A stretch of 32,346 nt of DNA from JAPEKQ01 sp964516845 (lineage in GTDB: Bacteria > Joyebacterota > Joyebacteria > Joyebacterales > Joyebacteraceae): positions 1 to 32,346 of the forward strand of contig CAZEXP010000025.1 in NCBI GenBank assembly GCA_964516845.1. The letters run 5' to 3'. The translations under genes and the position numbers were made by a program. Shown piece after piece: positions 6,883 through 15,806 of the stretch. The notes beneath the pieces were generated by a model that searched no databases, was not told the origin of the DNA, and saw only the letters and a program-made list of their open reading frames with translations. The stretch's first letter is position 1, and the number at the start of each line of letters is the position of its first letter.

Positions 6883-9800
6883 ACCTCCACCTCCTGTCCC
6901 TTGCGCCGCCCCTCAAAGATGCTGTAGAGAACCGGCACCAGGAGAAGCGTGACGACCGTCGACACGAGCAGCCCGCCGATCATGGCGATGCCGAGCGGGT
7001 TCCATGACTCGGCGCCCTCACCGCGCGAGAGCGCGAGAGGCAGCATGCCGAACATCGTCGTCGACGCCGTCATGAGCACGGGCCTGAGCCTGCGTCGGCC
7101 GGCCGTCATGAGCGCGTCGTAGATACTCTGTCCGCGCTTCCGCATGATGTTCGCGTAGTCGACGAGAACGATGGCATTGTTGACCACGATACCCATCAGC
7201 ATGATCATCCCCATGAACGAGATCATGTTCAACGTCGTGCCGGTCACAAGGAACGCCCAGATTACGCCGACGAACGCGAACGGGATCGAGAACATGATGA
7301 TGAACGGTCCGCGGAACGATTCGAACTGCGCGGCCATCACGATGTAGACCAGCGCGATGGCGAGCACGAGCAACAGCGTGAGGTCCTTGAACGAGTCGGC
7401 CTGCTCCTCGATGTCCCCGCCGAAAGCTATGTCGATGCCCGCGGGGAGATCGAGCTCCGCGATCTTCGCCTCGATCAGAGGCTTCGCCGCATTCAGCTGC
7501 ATCCCGTGGAGGTCCGAAAGCACCTTGACGATGCGCTGCTGATCAAGGCGATTAATGACCGTTGGCCCCGTGCCGGGGACGAGGTCGGCCACGGCCGCCA
7601 GCGTGATGGTCTCGCCGGTGAGCGTGGTGATCGGGAGCGCGAGGAGGTCCTCAGCGTCATGACGTCCTTCCTCGGTGGCGCGGAGCACGATGTTCCACTC
7701 CTCACCCTCCCCGCTGAACCGCGTCGCCTCCAGACCGTAGACCTGCGCTCGAAGGGCCGACGCCACCATGGCAGTGTTGACACCGAGCGACGCCGCCTTC
7801 TCGCGGTCGACGACGACGTGAAGCTCGGGCAGCGGCTCACCACGGTCGAGGCGCACATCGCGCGTCCCCTCGATGGTCCGCACCGCGTCGCGGATGTCCT
7901 CGGCAGCCTTGTTGAGCTCCGCCAGGTCATCGCCGTAGACTTCGATCTCCACGGCGGCTCCACCGCCCATGGCGCTGCTCATCGGATTCTCGCCCGAGAT
8001 CTCGAGACTCAGGACGCCCGGGATCGTGTTGATATAGCGACGAAGCTGCTCGGCGATCTCGAAGCTCGTCCTCTCCCGCTCCGCCTTCTTGACGAGCTTG
8101 ACGCCGATCTCCGCAACGTTGGAGCCCTCCTTCTCTCCCATCAGCGCGGCAAAACCGCTTTCGGTCTGGCCGCTCCGGAAGAAGTAGTGCTCCCGCTCCG
8201 GGATATTCTCTTCGACGAACGCCGACACGCCGCTCATGACCTCGACCGTGCGCTCCAGCCTGGTACCCGGCGCGAGTTCGATGATCCCGCTGACGTAGCC
8301 GCCGTCTTCCTTCGGGTAGAACTCGGTCCCGAGGAACCCGGTCAGGAGCATCGTGCCGATGAACACGAGAACCGCCACGAGAATGACTCGCCCTTTGTGC
8401 GCGAGAGCGCTCTCGAGCTGTGACGAGTACCAGCTTTCGATTCTCTTGAGCACCCGCTCGCCGACCTCGAAGAAACCTCTGCTTCTGCTCTTCTGCGCAT
8501 CGAACGACCGCCGCATGAAGGTCGATGTCAGCGCCGGCGTCAGGGTCAACGCGACCAGGAGCGACGCGGCGATCGTCACGACGACGATAAGAGCCAGCTG
8601 GTTGAACATCACGCCGACGATCCCGGTGACGAAGATCATGGGAATGAACACCGCGATCGTCGTCAGAGCCGACGCCATCAGCGCCTGTCCCACCTCTGAC
8701 GGGGCGTAGATCGACGCCTCGCTGACTCGCTCTCCCGCCTCGATGTGACGTGTGATGTTCTCGAGCACGACGACCGCGGCGTCGACGACCATGCCGATGG
8801 CGATCGCCAGACTCATCAGACTGATCGAATTGAACGTGTATCCCATCGCATTCATGAAGATGAGCACGATGAGGAACGACACCGGAATGGTGATACCCAC
8901 GACGATCGTGCTCCGTATGCGTCTGAGAAAGAGGAGCACGATGATGAGCACCGCCAGGAAGCCGTACATCACAGCGGTGATCAGCGTCGAAAGCGAGCTG
9001 CTGATCGACTCCGAGGAGTCCATCGGGAGTTCGATCTCGACGTCGGGCGGCAGCGTCGGCTTGATGCGCTCGAGCTCGGCCTTGATCCCCCTCGCCACCT
9101 CGACGCTGTTGGCTCCCGACTGCTTCTGCATGTACACGATGACGCCCGGCCGGTTGTTCGACCGCGCGTGCATTGTCAGATCCGCGAAGTCGTCAACGAC
9201 GTCGCCGACATCGCCGAGATGGATGAGAGAACCCATGTACTGCCCGACGACGATCCGCCTGATCTGCTCGAGTTCCTCGAACTTGCCGGGAACGCGGATC
9301 GTGACCTCGGAATCCCCCTGGTCTATCGTGCCGACGGGGAAATCCAGGTTCTCGGCCTCAAGGACGGCTCCGATCTGCTCGAGCGAGATGCCGTAGGCCT
9401 GGAGCCGCTGCGGATCGATCCGGACCTCTATCTGGCGCTTTGGCCCGCCCATAACGCTCACAAGCGCGACACCGGGGACTCGCCTGAGCTTGTCGCCGAT
9501 CTCGTTCTCGACGATGTAGTTGAGGCTCTCGTAGCTCTCGTTGGCGCTCACGGCCAGCACGACGACGGGCGCCATGTCCGCGCTCAGCTTGAGCAGCCGC
9601 GGCGCCTCGACGCCGTCCGGGAGATCGTCCCTCGCCATGTCGACGGCGGAACGGATGTCGTTCGAGACCTCATCGAGGTTCGTGCCCCACTCGAAGTTGG
9701 CCAGGACGACCGACATGTTGCTCTGCGAGACGGACGAGATTTTGTCGATCCCGCTTACGGTCGCGACCGCGTCCTCGAGTGGCTTGGTGACGCCGTTCTC

Positions 9801-9977
9801 CACATCCTCGGAACCGGCTCCCGGGTAGAGCGTGATGACCGCAACGGTCGGGAACTCCATCTCCGGATAGAGATCGATCGGCGTCCTCGTGACGGCGAGG
9901 ATTCCGAACAGCGCGATCGCAAGATAGATCATGAAGACAGTGACGGGGCGGCGTACCGCCAGCTGCGGAAGATTCAT
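6879..9977 (-). CDS. RND family efflux permease (inner-membrane pump)
   Basis: This is the proton-driven inner-membrane component of a tripartite pump that exports substrates from the periplasm or membrane through a TolC channel. The 1032-residue length and architecture are standard: a first helix after MNLPQLAVRRPVTVFM, a large periplasmic loop, a TM4 segment GMVVDAAVVVLEN, a second periplasmic loop, and a TM10-12 block with GIVVNNAIVLVDYAN. The TM4 motif has one Asp followed by Ala rather than the AcrB Asp-Asp pair. This is seen in several RND subfamilies, so substrate class (drug, metal or lipid) cannot be told by eye. Its ATG overlaps the adaptor stop (TGATG), and it is followed by the PG0541-like gene with ATGA overlap. 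Confidence 0.95.
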   Translation of the reverse strand: MNLPQLAVRRPVTVFMIYLAIALFGILAVTRTPIDLYPEMEFPTVAVITLYPGAGSEDVENGVTKPLEDAVATVSGIDKISSVSQSNMSVVLANFEWGTNLDEVSNDIRSAVDMARDDLPDGVEAPRLLKLSADMAPVVVLAVSANESYESLNYIVENEIGDKLRRVPGVALVSVMGGPKRQIEVRIDPQRLQAYGISLEQIGAVLEAENLDFPVGTIDQGDSEVTIRVPGKFEELEQIRRIVVGQYMGSLIHLGDVGDVVDDFADLTMHARSNNRPGVIVYMQKQSGANSVEVARGIKAELERIKPTLPPDVEIELPMDSSESISSSLSTLITAVMYGFLAVLIIVLLFLRRIRSTIVVGITIPVSFLIVLIFMNAMGYTFNSISLMSLAIAIGMVVDAAVVVLENITRHIEAGERVSEASIYAPSEVGQALMASALTTIAVFIPMIFVTGIVGVMFNQLALIVVVTIAASLLVALTLTPALTSTFMRRSFDAQKSRSRGFFEVGERVLKRIESWYSSQLESALAHKGRVILVAVLVFIGTMLLTGFLGTEFYPKEDGGYVSGIIELAPGTRLERTVEVMSGVSAFVEENIPEREHYFFRSGQTESGFAALMGEKEGSNVAEIGVKLVKKAERERTSFEIAEQLRRYINTIPGVLSLEISGENPMSSAMGGGAAVEIEVYGDDLAELNKAAEDIRDAVRTIEGTRDVRLDRGEPLPELHVVVDREKAASLGVNTAMVASALRAQVYGLEATRFSGEGEEWNIVLRATEEGRHDAEDLLALPITTLTGETITLAAVADLVPGTGPTVINRLDQQRIVKVLSDLHGMQLNAAKPLIEAKIAELDLPAGIDIAFGGDIEEQADSFKDLTLLLVLAIALVYIVMAAQFESFRGPFIIMFSIPFAFVGVIWAFLVTGTTLNMISFMGMIMLMGIVVNNAIVLVDYANIMRKRGQSIYDALMTAGRRRLRPVLMTASTTMFGMLPLALSRGEGAESWNPLGIAMIGGLLVSTVVTLLLVPVLYSIFEGRRKGQEVEV

Positions 9978-11044
9978 CAGTTGCCCTCCCCCTGCCGAAT
10001 CACGACCCTCGCGCCATCAGGGAGACGGTACCGGCCCGTCGTGATGACGGTCTGTCCTGCCTCGAGTCCGCTGAGCACCTCATGGTGCTCGCCGACGGCA
10101 TGGCCGAGAACGACGTCCACGCGCTTCGCGTGCCCGTCCTCGAAGAGCATCGAGTAGTAGCGCCCCGTTCCCTCCTGCAGCAGAACGCCGTCGTGCGACA
10201 CGAGAAGTACGTCGCGCGGCGTGAGCTCCAGCGACAGGTGCGCGAACATTCCGGGCCGGAGAACCTCGCCGGGGTTCGGAATGAGGATCTCGGCCTTCGC
10301 GGTGCGGGTCATCGGACTGATGATGGGCTCCACGAGGCTGACCGTCCCCTCGAAGACGCGATCAGGATAGCTCGCGACCTCGACTCGCGCCTTGAGGCCC
10401 TTCCGGACCTCCGGGAGGTCGCGCTCCGACACCGAGATCTCCACCTTGACCCTGTCCATCTGAACGACCTCGACGACCGCGGGTGTCGATGAGCCGCTCC
10501 CGGGCATGAGAACGAAGACCTCGCCCTCCTCCAGATAGGTCGCGGTCACGACGCCCGCGAACGGCGCGCGGATCATCGTGCTCTCCCGCACGAGTTCGTA
10601 GGCGGCCTTCGCGGCCTGGTACCCGGCATCGGTCTGGTCGTACGCCTGCTGTGTCACTGCGCCGGCCTCCAGAAGCCTCGTCATCCGCTCCCAGTCCTTC
10701 TCCATTACGATGAACTGCGCCTTCGCCTGTGTGAGCTGCTCGCCGGCCATCTCGACCATCAGGTCACCCTCGCTCACCCTGTCGCCCGGCTCGACGTGCA
10801 TCTTGCTGACCTGGGCGCTCACCATCGCGCCGACGGAAGCCTCCCTCGCCGGCAGGATGCTGCCCGAGAGTTCGAGCGTGGGAGCCACGCGTGACATCTC
10901 CACGGTCGCGACGCTGACCGGACGGATTCTCTCCTCGGCCTGTTGCTCACCAGCGCCGCCACCGCCACACCCCGCCAGGACAAGCGTTGCTACGGCCAGA
11001 AGGAGAAGACCGGCACGCGTCAGTGTTGTTGTTGGAATCCTCAT
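9977..11044 (-). CDS. RND efflux periplasmic adaptor lipoprotein (membrane fusion protein)
   Basis: This adaptor bridges the RND pump and the outer-membrane channel. The 355-residue product starts with a lipoprotein signal peptide ending in LAGC (lipidated Cys26). It then has a barrel-sandwich/lipoyl half (VSAQVSKMHVEPGDRVSEGDLMVEM), a short helical hairpin (about 110-160) and the second lipoyl half (STMIRAPFAGVVTATYLEEGEVF). A beta-barrel domain follows and then a membrane-proximal domain ending at VIRQGEGN. The frame is open further upstream, but the ATG at 11044 overlaps the TolC stop as ATGA and starts the signal peptide, so it is the clear choice. Confidence 0.94.
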   Translation of the reverse strand: MRIPTTTLTRAGLLLLAVATLVLAGCGGGGAGEQQAEERIRPVSVATVEMSRVAPTLELSGSILPAREASVGAMVSAQVSKMHVEPGDRVSEGDLMVEMAGEQLTQAKAQFIVMEKDWERMTRLLEAGAVTQQAYDQTDAGYQAAKAAYELVRESTMIRAPFAGVVTATYLEEGEVFVLMPGSGSSTPAVVEVVQMDRVKVEISVSERDLPEVRKGLKARVEVASYPDRVFEGTVSLVEPIISPMTRTAKAEILIPNPGEVLRPGMFAHLSLELTPRDVLLVSHDGVLLQEGTGRYYSMLFEDGHAKRVDVVLGHAVGEHHEVLSGLEAGQTVITTGRYRLPDGARVVIRQGEGN

Positions 11045-12564
11045 CGTGTCTCCTCTCGATCGCTGACGATGCCGGCGACCAGGTCGAGTCCGGCGTCCGC
11101 CAGGCGCAGACGCGCCAGCGCGGCGACTCTGTTCATCTCTGCGGTTCTCAGTGCGGTGCTCGCATCCAGCACGTCGCTGTTCGAGGCGACACCGCTCTTG
11201 AAGCTCATCTCGGTCACGCGATAGCTCTCGCGCGCCTGCTCGACACCGCGCCCGGCGATTTCGACAGCCGCAAGCGCGGTCCTGTGCTCCTGCCATCCAG
11301 CCTCGACCTCAAGTCGAACGGCGTCTTCCATCATCTTGAGTCCGCGCTCCGCCTGAAGACGTGTGGCCTTGGCCTCGCGGACCCTGTTCCATCGGCCGCC
11401 CCAATCGAAGACGTTCATCTGCGCGGCGATGGTCACGCTCCAGTGGTCGTAGAACTCCGGGTCGTACTCCCGGTTCGGGCGATCCCAGTTGTAGCTGCCC
11501 ATCGCGACGACCTGCGGGAAGAACTCGGACCGCGCCATGCCGACGACATTGTCGGCAGCGCCGACGCTCTCCGTCATGGACTTGAGGTCCGGGCGCTCGT
11601 TGAGCGCAGTCTCCGTGAGAACGTCGAGGCCGTCCCCCGCGCCTTTCCCGCCCGCCGTGACACTCCGCCGTTCGAGCGAATCGACGGCTCCGATGACGGT
11701 GCCGGGGTCGAGCCCGAGCTGGAACGCCAGCGCCGCGCCCGCCAGGTCGACGGCGTGGCTCGCTGTGTTGCGGTCGAGCTCGATGGCGGACATCTGGACG
11801 CGCGCCTGCAGAATGTCGCGTTCGAGGATCATCCCCTCCCCGAACATCGCCTCGAGGTCATCGAGGTGACCCTGCATCTGCGCGACTGCGTCGTCCATGA
11901 CCGCGAGGGCGGCGTTGGACCTAACCAACATCACGTACGCCTGCGTGGCGTTGTAGCGCGTCTCATGCCCGGACCGGAGCGTGTTGTACTCGGCCGCGCG
12001 AAGCCCGTGCCCGGCGGCCGCCTTCGCGCTCAGGAGCGCTCCCCCCGTGAATATCGGCTGCGTCACCGTAACGCCGACCGAGTAGACATCGTCATCGCCC
12101 ATGTAGATCTTGTCCGCTCCTGTCGAGCCCGAGAGGCCCTCGAGCGTGGATGGATCGAGGTAGCCCTGTTCCACCAGGTACTCGAACGGCACCATCAGCG
12201 GAGCGAACATCTGGCCGAATCCGGATGCGTCCATGTACGGAACCTCATCGAGCCGCGTATACGATGCGCTGGCGCTCACCGCCGGCAGGAACGCCGAGCG
12301 CGCCTGCCAGTTGCGCGCCCTCGCGGCATCTTCGGCAGCCTCCGCCATCCCGAGTTCGTGACCGTGCTCGAGGGCGATCGCGACCGCCTCGTCGAGCGTC
12401 AGACGAAGCACCCCGTCGGTCCCGGCATCGCCGCTCCCCGCATCGGGCACAGCGCCCTGCGCAACCGCGACCCCGGTGACAACCATCAGGATGAAGCTGA
12501 GCACGAGCATGACGGCGCGGCGCGGCGCTTTCACCCGTCCCCTGCTGTGGATGTTGATCGTCAT
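11041..12564 (-). CDS. TolC-family outer-membrane efflux channel
   Basis: This 507-residue outer-membrane efflux protein has a signal peptide (about residues 17-37, ending near VAVAQG). Two tandem OEP-type repeats of long amphipathic helices follow. Recognisable elements include LTLDEAVAIALEHGHELGMAEA at the N-terminal repeat start, the beta-strand SVGVTVTQPIFTGG, and in the second repeat PDLKSMTESVGAADNVVGMARSEFFPQV followed by WSVTIAAQMNVFDWGGRWNRV. The ATG has GGGAG five bases upstream. It is preceded by 67 bp after the DUF523/DUF1722 gene and overlaps the adaptor, so it is probably in the TetR-led operon. Confidence 0.93.
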   Translation of the reverse strand: MTINIHSRGRVKAPRRAVMLVLSFILMVVTGVAVAQGAVPDAGSGDAGTDGVLRLTLDEAVAIALEHGHELGMAEAAEDAARARNWQARSAFLPAVSASASYTRLDEVPYMDASGFGQMFAPLMVPFEYLVEQGYLDPSTLEGLSGSTGADKIYMGDDDVYSVGVTVTQPIFTGGALLSAKAAAGHGLRAAEYNTLRSGHETRYNATQAYVMLVRSNAALAVMDDAVAQMQGHLDDLEAMFGEGMILERDILQARVQMSAIELDRNTASHAVDLAGAALAFQLGLDPGTVIGAVDSLERRSVTAGGKGAGDGLDVLTETALNERPDLKSMTESVGAADNVVGMARSEFFPQVVAMGSYNWDRPNREYDPEFYDHWSVTIAAQMNVFDWGGRWNRVREAKATRLQAERGLKMMEDAVRLEVEAGWQEHRTALAAVEIAGRGVEQARESYRVTEMSFKSGVASNSDVLDASTALRTAEMNRVAALARLRLADAGLDLVAGIVSDREETR

Positions 12565-12631
12565 GTCGTCTCCCTGTCGTGTGTCTGTGTCAGCGTCTGT
12601 CCCCCGCCGGCGTGGCCGCTGCGGCGCGGTT

Positions 12632-13591
12632 TCAAGCGTGATTCCTCAACTTGAGCTCGAGCGGGTGCGGCTCGAGATAGGTCTGGTCCATCAGGTACTC
12701 GGTCCGGTACTTCCGGACGTAGTGACTCACCATCGTTACGGGGACGACGAGAGGGATGTAGCCGAGCCGGTAGTTCTCGATGAGCGACAGCGCCTCCTGC
12801 TTCTCATCCGGCGTCAGGCTGCCCTTGAAGTACCCCATCGCGTGCTGAAGCACGTTGGCATTCCTGCCCGGCGTGGCCCGCTGCTTGAGCGCCTCGGCGA
12901 AGAGCTCGGCGTACCTGCTGTGGAGCTCGCGTGGCTTCTGTTCGGCAGCCGCGGCAACCAGCCGGCCCGTCTCCTTCTGGAGCTTCGGACTGTGCGCCAT
13001 CAGCTGGAGCTTGTGGCGCGCCTGGAAGTCGACGAGCTCGCGTCGTGACGCTCTTCCCTTGATGAGTTCGCGAAGCCGCTGCATCGCGAAGACCCGCTCG
13101 ATGAAGTTCTCACGCAGGTCCGCGTCGTGAAGCCGTCCCTCCTCTTCGACCGGAGTGAGCGGAAAGCGGTCCATGAACGCGCGAGCGAAGATCCCGACCC
13201 CGACCTTCCTCGGCACGCCCGTGTCGCCGTAGACCTTGACGCGTTCCATCCCGGAGCTCGGAGACTTGCTCTTGAAGATGAACCCGGAGAGCTCCTCGCC
13301 CTCCAGTTCGGCGAGCCGCGTCTTCGCCCATCTCCTCATCTGCGCCGTCATGTCGACGTTACTCCCCGTCGTCACGAGCCGCGGCGAGTCCGGGTCGCCA
13401 GCGAGGTGCATCGACTCGCGGGGAACCGGGAGTCCGCACTCGACCTCGGGACAAACCGGGACCCACTCCACGAATCTGCCGAACGTGTCGGTAAGGAACG
13501 GATCCCGCTTGTGCCCACCGTCGAAGCGGACCTTCTCGCCCAGCAGACACGTGCTCACACCGATCTTCGGCTTGCGGGTCGTGCCGATCAT
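12632..13591 (-). CDS. DUF523-DUF1722 protein (YbgA-like C-terminus)
   Basis: This 319-residue protein joins an N-terminal DUF523 domain (about 1-150) to a C-terminal DUF1722/YbgA-type domain (about 185-305). DUF523 shows its two Cys motifs, VSTCLLGEKVRFDGGHKRD and VPVCPEVECGLPVPRE, plus KSKSPSSGMERVKVY. The DUF1722 part shows RELVDFQARHKLQLMAHSP. The biochemical activity is not established to my knowledge; the conserved cysteines suggest metal or cluster binding. The ATG at 13591 overlaps the tetR stop (ATGA) and has AGGAG eight bases upstream; a GTG two codons earlier is less well placed. Its location between a TetR regulator and an efflux pump is unusual for this family. Confidence 0.88.
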   Translation of the reverse strand: MIGTTRKPKIGVSTCLLGEKVRFDGGHKRDPFLTDTFGRFVEWVPVCPEVECGLPVPRESMHLAGDPDSPRLVTTGSNVDMTAQMRRWAKTRLAELEGEELSGFIFKSKSPSSGMERVKVYGDTGVPRKVGVGIFARAFMDRFPLTPVEEEGRLHDADLRENFIERVFAMQRLRELIKGRASRRELVDFQARHKLQLMAHSPKLQKETGRLVAAAAEQKPRELHSRYAELFAEALKQRATPGRNANVLQHAMGYFKGSLTPDEKQEALSLIENYRLGYIPLVVPVTMVSHYVRKYRTEYLMDQTYLEPHPLELKLRNHA

Positions 13592-14184
13592 GTGCACGGC
13601 TCCTCTCGCGGTCGAAGCCCGTCCATGAGCATGTCGAGTAGCGACTCTATGATGACGTCGCGGTCCTCGTCCCAGAGGTCCATCACGGCCGCCATGAAGA
13701 TGCCCTTGCAGGCGTACAGCATGGTGATCGCGGCCAGATTGGAATCGTCGACGGCGATGTCACCATCCTCGACACCTCGCCGGAGAATGCCCGCGAAGAG
13801 AGCGGTCGCCTCTTCGGTCAGCTGGCGCATGCGCTCCCCGCTGTGCGGCACGATCTCCGCGAAACGCTCCTTGGTCAGCCGCAGCAGATTGACCTTCTTC
13901 CGGATGAGTTCGCTGTGCGTCGTGATGGCGGCCCGAAGCCTCCCCCGCGTCGTCGTCTCTCTCTCCACCGCCAGTAGGTCCTCGGCCAGCATCTCGAGCA
14001 TCTCGCGACGCACGACCGCGTCGAAGATGTCGTCCTTGTCTGCGAAGTGCTTGTAGACCGTAGCCCGCGACACGCCCGCCTCGCGGATGATGTCGCCCAT
14101 CGTGGTCTTCCTGAGTCCGTAGCGCGCGAAGACCTCTATCGCCGCGGTCAGGATCGCATCTCGCTTCGGATCGTCATTGCTCAT
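13588..14184 (-). CDS. TetR/AcrR family transcriptional regulator
   Basis: This 198-residue repressor-type protein has the canonical N-terminal TetR helix-turn-helix. RDAILTAAIEVFARYGLRKTTMGDIIREAGVSRATVYKHFADKDDIF (about residues 9-55) forms the DNA-binding domain, followed by an all-helical ligand-binding and dimerisation domain. It is the first gene of an operon with DUF523/DUF1722, TolC, adaptor, RND and PG0541-like genes. TetR proteins commonly repress adjacent pumps and are released by a pump substrate. The promoter just upstream carries overlapping palindromes (14275-14292 and others) that are good candidates for its own operator, giving autorepression. Confidence 0.93.
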   Translation of the reverse strand: MSNDDPKRDAILTAAIEVFARYGLRKTTMGDIIREAGVSRATVYKHFADKDDIFDAVVRREMLEMLAEDLLAVERETTTRGRLRAAITTHSELIRKKVNLLRLTKERFAEIVPHSGERMRQLTEEATALFAGILRRGVEDGDIAVDDSNLAAITMLYACKGIFMAAVMDLWDEDRDVIIESLLDMLMDGLRPREEPCT

Positions 14185-14216
14185 CGTGTGCTCCCTCCAA
14201 GCCGCCGATGCACGGC

Positions 14217-14244
14217 CGGTCAGACATTATGAACACTCTGACCG
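14217..14244. promoter_or_regulatory. inverted repeat downstream of tetR promoter, candidate operator
   Basis: CGGTCAGA (14217-14224) and TCTGACCG (14237-14244) form a perfect 8-bp inverted repeat with a 12-bp spacer in the tetR 5' leader. A second symmetric element, ACATAT-N7-ATATGT, lies at 14251-14269. Either could be bound by TetR or form an mRNA hairpin. Confidence 0.5.
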
Positions 14245-14271
14245 TTCCATACATATACTGCAGATATGTTC

Positions 14272-14300
14272 ATTCTATTCGAATAGCTATTCATCGTCAA
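14272..14300 (-). promoter_or_regulatory. tetR-efflux operon promoter with embedded palindromic operator
   Basis: On the minus strand the -35 TTGACG (14295-14300), 17-nt spacer and -10 TAGAAT (14272-14277) repeat the tRNA-Leu promoter hexamers. The hexamer series CTATTC-GAATAG-CTATTC (14275-14292) makes two overlapping perfect 12-bp palindromes across the spacer and -10. That is where a TetR dimer would block RNA polymerase. Confidence 0.75.
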
Positions 14301-14353
14301 GTCGATTTCTCAAACCTCTCGCGGCGCCCCTCCCTCCGCTCGGCCCTCCCTCG

Positions 14354-14382
14354 TTGACCGGCATCTGCAGACGCCTCATACT
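14354..14382 (+). promoter_or_regulatory. weak promoter candidate for the permease
   Basis: TTGACC (14354-14359), 17 bp, then CATACT (14377-14382) on the plus strand, about 95 bp before the permease start. The -10 match is only four of six, so this is tentative. Confidence 0.35.
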
Positions 14383-14476
14383 GGCCGAAATCAGCAACTC
14401 GCGGCCTCTCCCACGGGCCGGCCTGCGCACGACCCGGTGTCTGCCGAGGTCGACCCTCGAATGAGCAAGGAGCCAC

Positions 14477-15649
14477 ATGCAGGCGCTGTTCGGTGCCATC
14501 GTCTTCGCGGTCGCGGTTCTCCTGTTCGTCGACCGACGCCCATCGCGCCGGAGCCGGCCGCTACTCCGCCGCGTTCCCATGTCGTCCCGGACCGGGGACC
14601 TGGCAGCGGTCTCCATCTTCGGGCTGTCAGTGGCGATCTCGGTCCTGGGGATGATCCCTCACCTTCGGGCGGGGCTGTTTGCGTACTGCGCCGCCTGCCC
14701 CGTCGCCGGTCCCGGCGGAACGACCATCAGTTCGTTCGCGGGGTTCGCGACGGTGGTCTTTGAAGCCTGCTGGTACTACACGGCAACGGTCATCCCGGTC
14801 TTTCTCGCGGCGAGTCTTCTCTCCGGACTGCTCTCAACTCGCTGGAGCAAGCTCACGCCGCGGAACGCGCCGACCGCGTTTCTGGTCGCCGCCGCGCTTC
14901 CGGTCTGCTCGTGCGGGGTCATCCCCGTGGCGAAGGCGATGATGCCCACACGCCGCGCCGGAGTCCGAACCGCGCTCGTCTTCCTGGCGACGGCTCCGCT
15001 TCTGAGCCCCGTGATCATCGTCATCGGGCTGGACGTGCTGGGGCCAGCCTACGTCCTCATTCGAATCGCCGGCGCCGCGGTCATCGCGTCCCTCGTCGCG
15101 GTCGCGGTCGCCCCACTCGTGAGCGAGCCGGGTACCGCCGCCCCGCCGACGGCCGACCAACCGATTGCCTGTCGGCCTCCGCGCGATAACACCAGGAGCT
15201 CGTGTGACTCCCCTGTCGACGCCTGCCCCGCCGGATCGCCGCTGACTGCTGCGCGGGCGACCGCCCGAGGCCTCATACCATATGTGCTGTACGGCCTCTG
15301 CCTCGGCTCGCTCGTCGCCGCGGCGGTCACGCCCGAGCACATCCAGGCCATCGCCCGATCGGGGATCCTGTCGCTTGCCGCCACCACGCTCGTCGGCATC
15401 CCGATCAACATGTGCGCGGGCGAAGAGGTCCTCCTCGTCGCCCCGCTCGTGGGCGGCGGTCTGCCGCTCGGCCACGCGCTCGCGTTCTCCCTTGCGAGCA
15501 CGGGCATCTGCGCGGGCTCGGTCCCGCTGCTCGCATCGGTGCTTGGCCGGCGAGCCACAGCCGTCATGATCGCCGTCTACGTGGTCGTGCCGTTCGCTCT
15601 CGGGCTGCTGGTAGACACCCTTCCGCTCGCCCAATTCATCACACCGTAG
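14477..15649 (+). CDS. ArsP/DUF318-family permease (possible metal or metalloid exporter)
   Basis: This 390-residue polytopic membrane protein has the paired-half architecture of the DUF318/ArsP permease family. The first half contains LPVCSCGVIPVAKAMMP (Cys144 and Cys146), the family hallmark, and the second has the related GIPINMCAGEEVLLVAPLVGGG. An additional CxxC (Cys71/Cys74) and a Cys-bearing hydrophilic loop (about 210-240) lie between helices. Relatives include ArsP, which exports organoarsenicals, and SO_0444-type transporters annotated as Cu/Zn efflux. The substrate here cannot be decided. AAGGAG lies 4 bp before the ATG; an internal ATG at codon 35 is an alternative. It is divergent from the tetR efflux operon, so the two may share regulation. 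Confidence 0.82.
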   Translation: MQALFGAIVFAVAVLLFVDRRPSRRSRPLLRRVPMSSRTGDLAAVSIFGLSVAISVLGMIPHLRAGLFAYCAACPVAGPGGTTISSFAGFATVVFEACWYYTATVIPVFLAASLLSGLLSTRWSKLTPRNAPTAFLVAAALPVCSCGVIPVAKAMMPTRRAGVRTALVFLATAPLLSPVIIVIGLDVLGPAYVLIRIAGAAVIASLVAVAVAPLVSEPGTAAPPTADQPIACRPPRDNTRSSCDSPVDACPAGSPLTAARATARGLIPYVLYGLCLGSLVAAAVTPEHIQAIARSGILSLAATTLVGIPINMCAGEEVLLVAPLVGGGLPLGHALAFSLASTGICAGSVPLLASVLGRRATAVMIAVYVVVPFALGLLVDTLPLAQFITP

Positions 15650-15655
15650 GCGATT

Positions 15656-15686
15656 AGGGCCGGAACCGGCCGAGCGCCCTCTTTCG
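15656..15686 (+). terminator. hairpin after the permease gene
   Basis: AGGGC (15656-15660) pairs with GCCCT (15676-15680) around an inner GGCCGG-AA-CCGGCC stem, followed by CTTTCG. It lies just after the permease stop. The T-tract is short, so strength is uncertain. Confidence 0.5.
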
Positions 15687-15758
15687 ACGGGGCATTCCGC
15701 GGCACGACCCCCGACACTCGCATTCCGCTCTGAAGCAGGGACACGCCGGAACGCTTCA

Positions 15759-15787
15759 TAGACAAACCAAGAGAAATGTGCTAAGAT
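15759..15787 (+). promoter_or_regulatory. extended -10 promoter of the C25-like gene
   Basis: TAGACA (15759-15764), a 17-nt spacer ending in TGC, and TAAGAT (15782-15787) give a good extended -10 promoter with a start near 15794. The 120-nt leader contains a perfect 8-bp inverted repeat (15807-15814/15834-15841) before the ribosome binding site. Confidence 0.7.
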
Positions 15788-15806
15788 GGTATGCACGTGG
15801 GAGATA

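Noticed and set aside
8745..10157. Long plus-strand open frame opposite the RND permease
   Set aside because: Highly charged low-complexity translation with no family resemblance; the opposite strand has an unmistakable pump.
10987..12654. Plus-strand open frame of about 555 codons opposite TolC
   Set aside because: Antisense shadow of a recognised outer-membrane channel.
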